Of a DNA stretch of 64,000 nucleotides, positions 48,401 through 60,202 are shown in pieces. Made by a program: the position numbers and the translations under genes. The stretch spans positions 248,001 to 312,000 of the forward strand of contig MSJH02000799.1 of NCBI GenBank assembly GCA_001931875.2, read 5' to 3'. The stretch's first letter is position 1, and each line of letters opens with the position of its first letter. The notes under the pieces were generated by a model that was not told where the DNA came from, ran no database searches, and saw only the letters and a program-made list of their open reading frames with translations. The DNA is from Byssochlamys sp. IMV 00236 (taxonomy: Eukaryota > Ascomycota > Eurotiomycetes > Eurotiales > Thermoascaceae).

Positions 48401-51400
48401 TGATGCCGATCATGTGCAGTCATCAATGTCCGCAATTGCCCAGCTCTCGAAACTGCTCCATAGTTTTGCCCTCTACGAAGACTCTGTTCGCGTCGGTCAA
48501 CTGGCCGGCCCAGAGCTCCGTGGTCAGCTGTCGAAGTCACTCGAGAGCTTTAAAGATAAACTACGTGACATGCAAGTAAGAGCATGGCTTCTACAATATG
48601 CTCTTCTCAAAGAAGCCATCAGTCAAAACAAGGAAACATTTGACACACCTGCTGACGACCGTGTACATTACTTGCGGTCTGTCCACAACGCTTTAGGGGT
48701 CCGTTCAGCTTGCAAATATTCGAGCAAGCAGCTTTTGAGAGTTATGAAGTCAGAACTACTGACGCTACAAACCGAAGATAATTACGACTCTGACATATCG
48801 CAAGTGTTGTTTGATCTCCATGGCGTGAAGTTGTCGGCTTATGACGGGACGGTTGACCACGGATGTCATCCAGAAAAGCTGGACCGGGCGACAGCAGTCA
48901 TGATGATCGACTTTGTTATGGCGCAGGCGAACAGGATGAGTATCAAGGATCTCTCGAAATCGGAACTGAAATCTACTATCGACAAGATGCAGCAGTCTAT
49001 CGGCATGACCAGAGCCTCGCCGCCTCTGTCTTTCAATAGGAGAGTTGTATCGGCTTATCTCAAGTCTCCAATTAATCCTTCACATCTCTTCCGTGCCGTT
49101 CAAGGCATAGGCGAACTTTCCATGATACCTGTTCCCACAGAGAGTGCCAAGATCGCCCAGAAAGGATGGTACTTCCTCCTTGGTCATGCAGCTTTGACGA
49201 AATTCCGCTCTCAGAAGCGCCTGAATCCGGTCCCAACCAATGATCTTGATGACGCGATCACTTATTTCAGACAGGACCTGGAGCACGGGTCAGGGAGATG
49301 GGAGTCGTGGTATCGACTGGCACAAACCTACGACACGAAACTGGAGGAAGATATCACATGGTCTGCAGATAAGATCAACAACAACCGAGCGGAACTTGTC
49401 GCTTTACAGCGGAACGCAATTCATTGTTACTCCATGGCAGTCGCCACAGCGATCCAAACTGCGGAATCAACCCCTGAAAATCGTGCAATCCTCTCAGATC
49501 TGTATACTGATTTCGGAATTCGCATGTACTCGTCCTCAAGAGAACCGTTGTCAATGGGTGCCTTTAGCCTTGCAGACTACACTCGCCATTTCAGCAAGGA
49601 GGAGACCCAGCAGATGTACAAGGGGCAGCCTTTCAAAGAGATGCGACTATATTCCGTATGGAACTTTGCCAGCTATCTTCTAAGGCGAGCGATGATCGAT
49701 AAGCCTAAGCAATGGATGTGAGTTGTCTCAGGTCTACTCCTGTGTATGGGAGCTAACGATGCTTCAGGAATTACTACATCCTCAGCAAATGTCTCTGGAA
49801 AATGTTCAGCTGTGACGATACCGTGAGAGGACCGTCAAAGCGCGTTGAAATTGACGATCTAATTGATTGTCTGCTTGACGCTATTGAAGCTCTCCCTCAG
49901 AGAAAGGATAGTCGCTCGGAGCCTATCTTTGAACCTCACTATAAACTGGTGTCTATCGTGCATAAGCTCGTTCGTAGAGGTGTTCTGAAGGTAAACTATC
50001 ATTCTGTCTTCTTCTGTCTGTTGCTTACTGACGGTTTGTAGCCTACTGAAGGTAGCAGCACTCTAACGACAACTCCCTGGGCCCGTAAAGTATCGCCACC
50101 AGCCGAAGATCTCGAGGCTTGGCAGCCATATATCCTAGAGGTCCTGAAGAATCTGAGGAATGCCGATAAATCGAACTGGCATCACCGTATCGTGGCAAGG
50201 GTACGTTTGCATCCATCTTAATCGCATTGTCGTCAACTGACCATTCTAGACTGCGCATATTCTCTACGATGACCGCAAGGATGAATGTGCTGCCGCAAGT
50301 GCGAAGCATGAACTGACGCAGCAAATATTCACGAAGACTATGACTTTGCAAGTCTGGAAGCCAGAATATGAGCGACCCGGGAGACATTTTGTTTACACTA
50401 CTCGTTATGTCTATTTCTTTGTCAGTCTTCTTGATCAGCTTAACGATAGGGCAAATCTTGAGCAATTGCTTCGCCGGGTCAGGAAGAAGCAAGGCGACTT
50501 CATCAACCATACCAAGCTCTGGGAAGACATATGTCTCGTCTACGCGAAGGTGAGCAATGCGAGAATCATGTTGATTTCCAGGTTCAGATCCTAATTAGTT
50601 TTCTTAGCTTATTCGACGAGCGGCCGGCATATCGGAGGGACATGAAGAGGGCATTTTCAAGCCCCTCAGCTGGGATGAGTTTGTTACGAACACTGCACGC
50701 TTGGATGCCTTGCCCCAACTTCCTACCACATGCATGACGCTCCTGGAGTTGATTCGTGATGCGGTGGAGTTGAAGAAGCTGAACAACAACCTCATGAAGG
50801 TGACGGTATTGGAGGATCTTGTGGCCGACCTATATGCTCGACTATATGAGGTGAATATCCATCATTTTGTCGAGCAAGCGAAGGAGGAGAGTAAAGAAAA
50901 GATGAAGGTCGACCATGTTCTCATGACCAATGACGGTGCCGCTGACACTCCGACTCCTCCCACGTCTGCTCCGCCCTCCGAAGCACCGGTTCCCAGGGGT
51001 CGAACCAAGGGTATCGCTCGAAGAGACATCCAGAAGAGAGCGGAAGCGATTGTCAACCGCATGGTTCCTCGTGCTGCACTACCAAAGCCAGCTGCGCCCA
51101 CAGAAGGTGAAGGTCCTCGCCAGTCGGTGCCCACAATTCAAACCACTGCACCGATTCCTATCCGCAACGGCGCCCGCGAAGATGAGCAGCGAGGGCCCCG
51201 GGGCAGTCTCCCAGGCAGTGTACATGACAGCGCCGATGACGAAAGCGAGCTAAGCGAAATCGACGAGGAGAGGCTGTCCAAACTCAATGCTGAACATAAG
51301 GATCTCTTGTTCCCCAACCTGAACGGACGATCTCCTGATCCCACGTCCGAATTGTCAGCTGTGGACGGCGATGAAGGGGACGATGGCGAAGGCGAGGGCG

Positions 51401-51708
51401 AAGGCGACGGTGAAGAAGGAGAAGATGAAGATGAAGAAGGGGACGAGGAAATAGAGGACGCCGAAGGAGACGGTGAGCAGGCGGAAGAGGGTGCGGAAGG
51501 TGAAGGGGTCACAGAACTTGAAGAAGAAGAAGGTCAAGGAGAAGGCGACGGGGACGAGGTAGAGCCTGAAGCCGAGGACGAAGATGCCGACGAAACGGAA
51601 CTTGATCCTAATATCGATGATGAGGAGACGGAACAACAGGATTCGACGCAGGAGCAAGGAAAGCCTGATGAACCCGAGCCCATGGACACGCAAGCATCGG
51701 ACGCTTGA
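45408..51708 (+). CDS. hir3: Histone transcription regulator 3 (HIR3/CABIN1 family)
   Basis: Five exons (45408-49717, 49768-49990, 50042-50200, 50250-50549, 50608-51708) give 2030 residues, the usual size of fungal HIR3. The start WVALNIEPDEDSEEEIDD and the following helical repeat (EEALKLYQNALKLHSQGPQF, YKALFKSEIFNYPES) are characteristic. The first 1400 residues are TPR-like helical repeats with an acidic, Lys-containing linker near 330-470. The C-terminal 250 residues are disordered and end in a long Glu/Asp/Gly tract. HIR3 is a scaffold of the HIR complex, which deposits H3-H4 independently of replication and represses histone genes. The acidic tail is a plausible histone-contact region. 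The identification is firm. Confidence 0.93.
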
Positions 51709-52887
51709 TATACGCTTTCTTTTTCTTTCGTTATTGTATTTTAGCGCTTCTTCGTTTTATCCTTTGATATTGCATTATAGGAGAGGGACCCCGGCGCATG
51801 TACCATACGGCGGCGCGTTGGAAATTCTGATCCAGGGACCGGGAAACGGCGGAAGGAAGGTTGCTATAAATCAATCTTTACGGGCAAAAATATAGATTTT
51901 TCAATCACCTAGTAATAATCAACCCTGGAATGCCAGGGGTCTTTTCTTTACGGCCTACCTACGGAGTGGAGTATTAGTTATCTAGGCATTGACTGACGGA
52001 ACTGCCTAAATGAGTAAACGGAGGTACTCCGATTGTGCAAGCCAGGCCAGGGCACAGCATCCATTCATTCGAGGTCGTATTTGCTCTGGTGTGACACGAA
52101 TTATTATGCCATTGGAACGGAACTAAATACTTTATCTCTAGCACCGTTTGTTAAATCGGTATTAGCAACAGTAAATTCTCTTTCCTTAACTTTCATAAAC
52201 ATATCCATTTTGCTCTAACTATGTACAGTACCAATTATCTAGAGTAAAATCAAATACTACTATCTATCCTTCCTCTACCTCCCTTTCAAGACAAGAATCA
52301 ATTTGAACGGTAATAAGAGACTCTTCTTCTTCTTCTTCTTCTTACTTTTCTTTTTTATTCCAAGGTCTAGATCCTAACTATCCCCCCATTTATTGATATA
52401 CGCACATATCATAGACACTACTACAACCTACCGCTAAATACCCCCACCCGGGGAGAAAAAGAAAACCTCCGATCCTCCCCGCAAATTCCTTCCCCGGATC
52501 CCGCAATTCCCCACGCTCGGAGTTGGCTCCGATGCATTAATACATATAACGGTAAATATGGGGTCAACTAACTACCTAGTCCTGACTTAACTAACTAACT
52601 AGTGAACTAACTAACTAACCAAGCATCTAACTGACTAGGTAGGACGAATAGTAAAAGTGATCTTGGAAAATACCCCGGTTTATCCCCCGCCCAAGAATGG
52701 TCTGATCGTCGAGCGTCGGTAATGCATGATGATGATGATGATGGTGATGGAATCTGGGAAATAGCGTAGGTAAGTAGGTACCTATGTAATGGAATGGAAT
52801 AGTTAGTTAGGGGATCGACGCTTTGAAAGCCGGGGGTAAGCTTACTACATACATAGCCGGTCTCCTCTTTTGGTATTTATTTACTAG

Positions 52888-52919
<32 letters not shown>

Positions 52920-53002
52920 CAGAGAGAGAGAGATGCGTCGAGCCTCTCTAGTCAATACTATACCAAGACCCAAGAAAAGAAAACAAAACAAAACAAAACA
53001 CC
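51709..53002. other. 1.3 kb intergenic with many simple repeats
   Basis: No gene is supported. Listed left to right: a CTT-type tract near 52.33 kb, CTAA repeats at about 52.59-52.62 kb, a GAT run near 52.73 kb, an AT run of about 24 bases near 52.89 kb, an AG run near 52.92 kb, and an ACAAA repeat just before the transporter start. These lie in the presumed long 5' leader of the sugar transporter gene. Confidence 0.6.
52886..52936. repeat. AT and AG microsatellites upstream of transporter
   Basis: A run of about 12 AT dinucleotides is followed within 10 bases by ACACAC and an AG run. Both lie about 70-115 bp before the transporter ATG. Confidence 0.8.
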
Positions 53003-54712
53003 ATGTCCTCCTCTCCATCTCCACCTCCATCATTCATGCGCCTTCGAGGCCAAAACCTCGTATACGCAGTAACATTCTGCTGTTCAATCGGCTTCCTCCT
53101 CTTCGGCTACGACCTCGGCTTCATGGGCGGATTGACCACCTCCCCTGAATTTCTCTCTGTATTCAACAACCCCAGCTCATCCCTCTTAGCGTTCCTGGTC
53201 GCTTCGTATGATGTGGGGTGTCTTCTCGGTGCGCTGTTTCAGTTCACGCTGGGGGATCGGTTTGGAAGGAAACAGAGCAATATCGCTGGTGCAGTGGTGG
53301 TTTGTGTTGGGGCGATATTGCAGACGACGACATTTGGGTTGGCTCAGTTTTTGGTCGGGAGGATTGTTGCGGGGTTTGGATTGGGGACTATGACTACGGT
53401 GATTCCGATTTATCTTAGTGAATGTGAGTTTTTTCTTTTCTTTTTCTTCTTCTTTTATTGGTGTTATTGTTGTTATTATTATGTTGGTTTTCTCCTTGTG
53501 GAAGGTTCAATGAACATGACCTGATTGATCTATCTGATTACCTACTTAGGCGCCACTCCTCAATCTCGCGGCCGAATGATGGCCATGCAACTATCAAATC
53601 TAATCATGGGTCTGATTATCGCCAACTGGCTCGATTACGGCATGACATCCTACCCCGGCTCCGTCCAATGGAGACTCCCATGTGCATTCCAGATCGTCTT
53701 CTGCATCATCACTGTCATCATGATGCCCTTCCTACCTGAATCACCTCGATATCTCTGCGCGAAAGGCGACATCGAACAAGCCAAGATAGCCCTAGCGGCC
53801 CTCCGGGCAGGATACCCCGATACGCCAGAAGTCAGCGAGGAGCTGAAGGAAATCCAATACGCGATTGCGGTAGAGGCCGAAGAAGCCGGTTCGTGGAGTG
53901 ATGTGTTTAAAGATAACGGTATCAGCGGGTTCACGCGCGTCGCGCTGGCTTTCTCAGCCAATTTCTTCCAGCAGCTATCGGGCGTCAATGTCATGTCGTC
54001 GTTGGGTCCGTATATCTTTCAAGATTCCATCGGGATGAGTCGGTATGATGCCCTGCTCGTAGCGGGCGGTTTGCAAGTATGGTATTTCCTCAGCAGTCTG
54101 ATTCCCTGGTACGTGGTCGATCGTGTTGGACGTCGGAAGCTGTTCATGCTTGGCTCCGTTGGGATGGGCATCTGTATGACGCTGTCGGCGATCTTCGTGG
54201 GGATTGGAACCAAGGGACTTGGCTACGCCGCGGCTGTGGTGCTGTATCTCTTTCAGACCTTCTTCACTCTAGGCTGGCAATCCAATATGTGGATCTATCC
54301 CAGTGAGCTTCTGCCGCTGAAGCTCCGTCTGCGTGGAGGCGCCCTGGCCGTCGTGTCACAGTGGTTATTCACTTTCCTCGTGGTGGAAATCACTCCTCCC
54401 ATGATCACGAATATTGGATATCGCTCATATGTCGTCTTCGCCGTGATCAACTTCGCTACCGTGCCACTGGTGTATTTCTGCTTTCCGGAGACGAGTAAAA
54501 TGCCACTGGAAGCAGTCGATCTGCTGTTCGCAGACCGCGAGGACGGCACGAGACCGTCGATTTTCCAGGTGGCTCGGGATTCAGTCAATAGGGAGAAGGT
54601 GGCGGAGATCGAGAGGCAGTTGCAGGAGCGGGCGAGATTGAGAGCTGATAATGAGGGTATTATTGACGCGTCAAAGGAGAAAGCAGAGCACTTGGAGGTA
54701 TCTGCAGTTTAG
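53003..54712 (+). CDS. MFS sugar transporter
   Basis: Two exons (53003-53423 and 53550-54712) give 527 residues. It shows about twelve hydrophobic segments and sugar-porter signatures: GFLLFGYDLGFMGG in TM1, GDRFGRKQS in the loop after TM2, QFLVGRIVAGFGLGTM, PESPRYL before the central loop, FFQQLSGVN in TM7, DRVGRRKLFM and PETSKMPLEAVD at the end. It is a plasma-membrane proton symporter for a monosaccharide or related polyol; the substrate cannot be read from sequence. The start has a good context (CACCATG). The intron is very rich in T and TTC, and its acceptor TTAG follows a CTGATTAC branch-like site. The C-terminal 60 residues are charged and cytoplasmic. Confidence 0.92.
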
Positions 54713-55322
54713 CGATATGTCGTTGAAGATGAGAACTTTCCTTTTGGTGACCTGTTTCTTGTAACTATCCGCCATGCTTGTGATGCTGCTGTCACCGAAA
54801 CCCTGCGTAGGTGACGTCCTAGTATATACATAGGCAGAGATGCGCCTGGTGTAGATAAACCGTGGGCAAACTTCTGAGGGAGAGATAAGACACGATCTTT
54901 TCACGCAATACTCTGGTCGTCTGCAGCGTAGCGTCGTGCTCTTTAGGTTCGACGTGTTTAGTGCAGGCAGTTATTTAAATAGTTAGTTAGTGTAGGTGTT
55001 CCACTTCAGCGACCCGTTCTGATTCCAATTTCCCCGCATCTGTTCCTAGTGGGACCTGGTATTTATGTAGACTTGGAACATAGCAATTCTACGTAATCTA
55101 GGGCAATGGGCCTCAGTGCATAGATTGATCGCTGCATGCCCAGCAGTAATGATGTGGCAGCAAATAGCACAAGATCACGCCGTCTGGTACAGTAGAATAG
55201 ATAGGACATCATTTCATATTGGGACGTATCTATATCTGAACGCGGGACTCAAACCAATGAGATGCGGACAGCGTACGTTAGACGCCTCCGATCTGCTACT
55301 GCAGTAGATCGCTGATCGCACT
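54713..55322. other. Intergenic between convergent genes
   Basis: This 0.61 kb spacer holds two 3' UTRs. A segment at 55.24-55.26 kb on the minus strand loosely resembles a tRNA B box but cannot be folded into a cloverleaf. No gene is supported. Confidence 0.45.
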
Positions 55323-56116
55323 CTACTCTTCTTCTTCCGCCTCAGCAGTTTCGGGTTCCTTGGGCACCTGGCCGCCCTTGGCCTCTTTCGCGGCTGCAGC
55401 AGGGCCGCTGTCCTTCGCGGTCTCCTCAGGTTCCTCTTCTTCCCCTTCTGCCTCTTCTTCCTCTTCTTCGCCGGCGCCGTTCTCACCTTCTCCGTTTTGA
55501 TCCTCCTCTTCCTTGTCGCCGTTCTCTTCCGCAGCCTCAGTCTTTCGCTTCTTAGCAGCGGGAGGTCCTGCAGTAACATCTAGGTCAGCGAGATCTGTTT
55601 CCATGACCGAAAGGGGCGATATCAAAGCAAGTTGAGAAGGAAAAGAAGACCTACCTGCAGCTTCTCCAGTGTCTTCTTCCTCCCCTTCTCCTTCGGATTC
55701 TTCTTCTTCTTCCTCTTCCTCCTCCGAGCCCTCCTCTTCTTCACTTCCTACATCAGAATCTTCATATCTAGTAGTATGCGTCAGTCTGATCGAATCGTCT
55801 TCAAAACGTTGATATATCGATCCAAAGGCGCTATTTTGCGCGCGCGCAATGGCATTGCGGAGGCCAATCGAATCATGTGATGTAGCGATTCTCAAAGGCC
55901 ACCCAGTCACAATGGGGCGACCGCAGTGCCATTGACGTGACGTGCAAAGGGAGCGCCAGATGATGATGATAATGATTATGATGATGCGGTCGCGTATGGC
56001 GGGTATTGAGCGGGGGACGAGATGACTTACTCTTCTTCTTCTTCACTCTCGTCGCTGGGCAGCGCCACGAGTTCTTCTTCCTCTTCGGCTTCCTGCTTTC
56101 TCTTGCGCGTGGACAT
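55323..56116 (-). CDS. Small acidic, nuclear-type protein
   Basis: Exons 56116-56031, 55767-55655 and 55567-55323 join in phase to 147 residues. The N-terminus MSTRKRKQEAEEEEE has a basic nuclear-localisation-like patch followed by acid. The middle is mostly Glu with an SD core (YEDSDVGSEEEE). Then comes PPAAKKRKTEAAEENGDK, a second basic cluster, and a Glu/Gly/Ala-rich tail. This composition resembles histone-chaperone or prothymosin-like proteins, but I recognise no domain such as CHZ. All three introns/exons have good consensus sites, which argues for a real gene rather than a low-complexity artefact. The function is unknown. Confidence 0.65.
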
Positions 56117-57024
56117 GGTGTCTTGGATGACTGGGGAGGTGCTTTAGGATGATTTGAGCGGTAGGATGGGGCTCAATGGAATGGAGGGTTGTCAGAAAGA
56201 CGCCCACGAATCCCGGGATAGGGAGGACTGGCTAGCTAGAGGAGGGTATCTGGAAGAAGGAGGAGGGAGGGAGAGGGAGAGGGAGAGAGGGAAAGAGAGA
56301 AAGAGAGAGGAAAAGGGAGGGAAAGGCAGGGAAGGGCAGGGGAGGTCGAAGGGGGATGGAATGGGACAGCCTTCTCAACCGGGCGCCGGTGGGGGAGAAG
56401 GAAGGTTGACGGGAGGCTGAGGGAAGATCGAGTTAACCTAGAGTCTATGGTAGTTACTCGTACTCTTACTCTTGCTCTAACTATCTACATGGGGGATAAG
56501 CAGACCGGGAAGTTAACGAGGGGGGAAGAGACGACGCTTGCTTGGTTCCTGGACGAGAAAAGCCACCAGGTTCCAGAGTCGGCATGCTGAGTTAGATAAG
56601 TCAGTCTAGTATTACCGAGTTACAGTATGTATGCAAACAAGTAACTACAGTACAGTACAGTACTTACACTACAGATCTCGGGGAGAAGCCCTGTATCCGC
56701 GCGTATTCGATATCACTGGGACTCCTGCTACGTTGGTTGTTCCGCCCTGACTGCGCTCCATCCCGCGAACCCCAGACGGTGCCCGTACGGTACTTTATCA
56801 GTCTTACCAATACCGTACCGATCAATACCGCAGACCCGCCATGACGAGCGCGGCAGCTCCCAATGACATCAGGCCAAAGCGGAGTAGAAAAGGTAACATT
56901 GAACACCGTGTTATTATTATAATATTTCGAGTATATTATTGTTGCAAGTACTTTATTGGTATCATCATCACTAATAAACAAAAAAGGTATAGATAATATG
57001 AAAAATAAAAAGCATACAGATCCC
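56117..57024. other. Intergenic with long purine tract
   Basis: No gene is supported. The plus strand from about 56.2 to 56.4 kb is an almost unbroken G/A tract. Near 56.64 kb there is a run of CAGTA repeats. The right end is the 3' UTR of the regulator gene. Confidence 0.5.
56218..56356. repeat. Polypurine (GA-rich) tract
   Basis: Over 100 bases are almost purely G and A on the plus strand, made of GGGA and GAGA units. It lies about 100 bp upstream of the acidic protein gene (which reads leftward), so on that gene's sense strand it is a polypyrimidine tract in the promoter or leader. Confidence 0.85.
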
Positions 57025-59214
57025 TCACGTCGCGAGATACTCAAACGTCGCCATGGTGGGATCCAGCAGGTTCTCATCCAGCCCGAATCCATACGTCCCT
57101 ACCATGTCGTAGATCAGATCGGGCGGTGGAAACCCTTGCGCCATAGCATTCGCGCCGCCAGGCATGTCGCGTTTCTTCAGCTCTCGCCCGTGCGGATGCC
57201 ATCCACCCTCCCACGCATTGAAGCGCTCCAGCATCTTCCCCAGACCGCGCGCGATATGCCGGGTCAGGTGACGCTCCCCGGCCGACACGCTGTTCAGCAG
57301 CGCGATCACCCGCTCCACCAGCTGGCGCACCTGGCGCCCGTCGATGTTCAGGTACGCGCTGTTCCAGTTCACCGCAACCTTCAGCAGGAACACTGCTGAG
57401 AACGTGACCATCGTGTGCGTGAAGATGGGTACTCCCACAATCGCGTCTCGCACATCAGGCTCCTCGAGGACCATGTTCAAACAGGCCATCGCCGACGAGA
57501 TCGCAATGTTGGCCGATTCTTTCCGGTCCATCGAGAAGACCGGCGTGTTGGTCGGGGAGAGTGCGCGCAGCGAGAGCGAGTTGAGCTGGAATTTGGCAAA
57601 GTGATAATGTAGCACAACCCCTTTGGACGGGTACGTGCGCACATAGGGGCTATCGGCTACACCAGGTGTTTGGCATCAGTGTCATGCTCATACGATAAGT
57701 AGAGAGAGGGATAAGTAGAGCAAGGACCAACCAACGTCATACCTGAACGGGGCTGCCAGAGCAAACGCCATTGATCCACAGCAACATTGTAAACTCGCAG
57801 CTGGCCAAAGTCGTCTTCACTCAATGCCTGTTCGGTATCCGACCCGAATGTCCGATAGGCTTCGGTGAGGATCACAAATAAGGCGACTTGCGCCACCAGT
57901 CGAATGTCTCCAGGGACCACGAGCGGTGACTGCAAGAACGTCTCGTAGTTCTTGATAGCAAGATCCTCGTGGATCACGGGGGGTCGTCCGTAGGCGATGC
58001 TGAAGTGGTGATCGCACACATACAGCAGATACCACAGCTGGGCACGCTCATACTGATCATTGTGGCCTCGCGTCATTTTCTGGAAGCTCTGATGGAGGCC
58101 CAGCTCGGTCGCAATGCGGACCGCATGCCCAGAGAGTTTCCAGCTCAGATCAGACAACCAGAAGGCACCGACACAGAGCCCACGGATGTCGTCGAGCGTG
58201 TGGGACCGGGTCAAAGACATGCTGGACACCAGCGACACGTACTCATGGTAACATACGTTAAGAGTCTCCGTCCGGTTGGGGATATGGAGAGCGGCCACGG
58301 TGAGAACGGCTACAGAGAGCAAAGACGATGCGCGCCGCGCCGATGTTAGCGTTTCGTGGACAAGCAGAATTCCTCCCCAGAGTAATTGGTTCATAGTCCG
58401 GCTGAAATAGGCGAATAGTTCCTCGGCTTCGTGCAACGAAATAAAGCCCCGCGAGACAAAGTCCTCCTCCAGCAGAGTCGACTTGGGCTTCTCGAAGGGG
58501 TTGCTGCGCAAATTGCGCAACTTGGTCACCTCGTACAGGCTACGCATCGGTGCCGGCACGAGTTCGCGGTCCTCGGGGTCTGGCTCTGCAGAGTTCTCTC
58601 GTGCCGTTTCCATGACCGGGGTTTGTGCAGCGGCAGTCACAGACGGATGTCCCTCATCCTGAGAATGGCGGTAGGTGTGATTGGATGACGCTGGACTGGG
58701 AACGTGATTGTTACCTTCAGCAGGATATGTCGACAGCTCCGGGAGGTTACTCTGACGGAGAAGATGGGACACGGCTGCCTGAAGTTGCTGGATTGTAGCC
58801 GATGCTTGGGATTTCCATCTAGATCAGATATTTGTAGATTAGCCTCCAAGTCTCACCAGCCAACCGCATGGCTCTCGTCTTGACCCAAACATTGGCACTC
58901 ACATGTTGTCGTCGTCGACAAATTTCTGAGAGAAGTCATTGACAACACACTTGATCCCGCTTCGTCTGCACTTTGCACAACTGGACTCCCCAGGTTTCAA
59001 TTCGCATTTGATCTTATGCCTCTTGCATTCCGCACCTGGCTCATAGATCAGTTATACAGTATCCGTGCTCACCAGAGACGGTCTACGTACAGGCTTTTGC
59101 TTTTGAAATCTTGGGCGGAGGCGTGCGCATCTCGACAGACTGTCTATCCCCGTCTCTTCGCGGTGCGTCCAACTCGGCTTCGTACGCCGATCGTTTCAGC
59201 GAGGGCGTCGCCAT
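57025..59214 (-). CDS. Zn2Cys6 transcription factor with fungal-specific middle domain
   Basis: Exons 59214-59091, 59035-58903, 58818-57743 and 57656-57025 join to 654 residues. The binuclear zinc cluster spans the first intron, at about residues 42-70: CAECKRHKIKC, then ELKPGESS, then CAKCRRSGIKC, fitting C-x2-C-x6-C-x8-C-x2-C-x6-C. A linker and short coiled coil follow (WKSQASATIQQLQAAVSHLL). The fungal transcription-factor domain has RGFISLHEAEELFAYF, SVAVLTVAALH, LSWKLSGHAVRIATELGLHQ and ERAQLWYLLYVCDHHFSIAYGRP. It is a DNA-binding regulator with unknown targets. The gene is divergent from the epimerase at 60203 across about 1 kb, so that gene is a candidate target, which is inference. 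Confidence 0.92.
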
Positions 59215-60202
59215 GGCCGTCTGTGACGCTGCAACTCTGGAAAAGAGGCATTGGACAGGAGGATGAGACCGGCCTGGTATTGTCTAGCCTCGCGATCTCA
59301 TGAGGGAAAAAATGACAACGAAGCAGTCGCCATGGCCGGTGAGAGGAAGGAGGAATTCGATTTCCTGCTTCAGTCCAGTAAGTAACCTGACTCGGGCCAG
59401 TAGGCCTGAAGACCGAACGCCGCATCCCATTACCCCACGCCAAGCCGCGTGGGGAGCGGGGTGATGACTCAGCAGAATATTCGGCCGAATCGAGCAGGGT
59501 AGAGTACACAGGTCAGTAGGTTCACCATTGAGATTGGAAACAGACTCAAGCACCAGCTGAGCTTTCCAATAATCGTATGTTGGTTGACTGATACGAGGCT
59601 ACAGTATGTAGTCCGGTTCTTATCCCGTTGAAAATTCTGTCCTCAGCCGTAAACAATAGTGCGCCCATTGTGCTCCGTGTTTCGATTGCACCACTGGTGC
59701 TCAATGATCTCATTATACACGAGAACGCTTCATCCAACACGTAGTGATCTCGCTCAGTTTGGATTCTATATCATTATATATAAGACCCTTCGGTCCTACA
59801 GCGAAGACAGGCTCTCGTGAAGCGCAGTTCGCCCGATAGTGGGGATTTGGGATTCGGGAGCAGCTGCGAGATCACCCATTAAGATCTTGTCTCTACAATG
59901 GGTCCTGGGAGGATACTTGCCTTTGCAGATCTTGGGACAATGATAGAAAATCCTCATCCATTGCATGATTGACTCAATGTCACGCCAAGATAGCCCACGT
60001 CGGACTCCATGCGAGTGCCGGAGCAAGTCCGATGATGTTGATATCTCAGCTCCATATCGGCGAAAACTACGACGGAGGAGAGAAGCAACAAGCAAAAGGA
60101 GGGGCATTGAGGGTCACTACATAATGTCAATAGAGGTACGACTGTGAAATTGGCAATAGAGGAAGTCTTAACTGTGGTCAATTCCAATTCAAACAGCCCA
60201 AT
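59215..60202. promoter_or_regulatory. Divergent region between Zn2Cys6 regulator and epimerase
   Basis: This 0.99 kb spacer separates two oppositely directed 5' ends. Short frames on both strands have no protein-like character. It should hold the promoters of both genes. I did not find a clear CGG-type inverted repeat that would mark self-regulation. Confidence 0.45.

Noticed and set aside
51138..51693. Minus-strand Ser/Pro and Phe/Leu-rich frames over the HIR3 acidic tail
   Set aside because: Antisense shadows of the Glu/Asp/Gly tract; composition artefacts.
53424..53549. Reading through the transporter intron to extend exon 1
   Set aside because: The read-through frame stops at once, and the spliced product restores YLSECATPQSRGRM, the expected sugar-porter sequence.
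55240..55320. tRNA-like B box (GGTTTGAGTCC) on the minus strand
   Set aside because: No matching T-stem, anticodon arm or acceptor stem can be formed from the surrounding bases.
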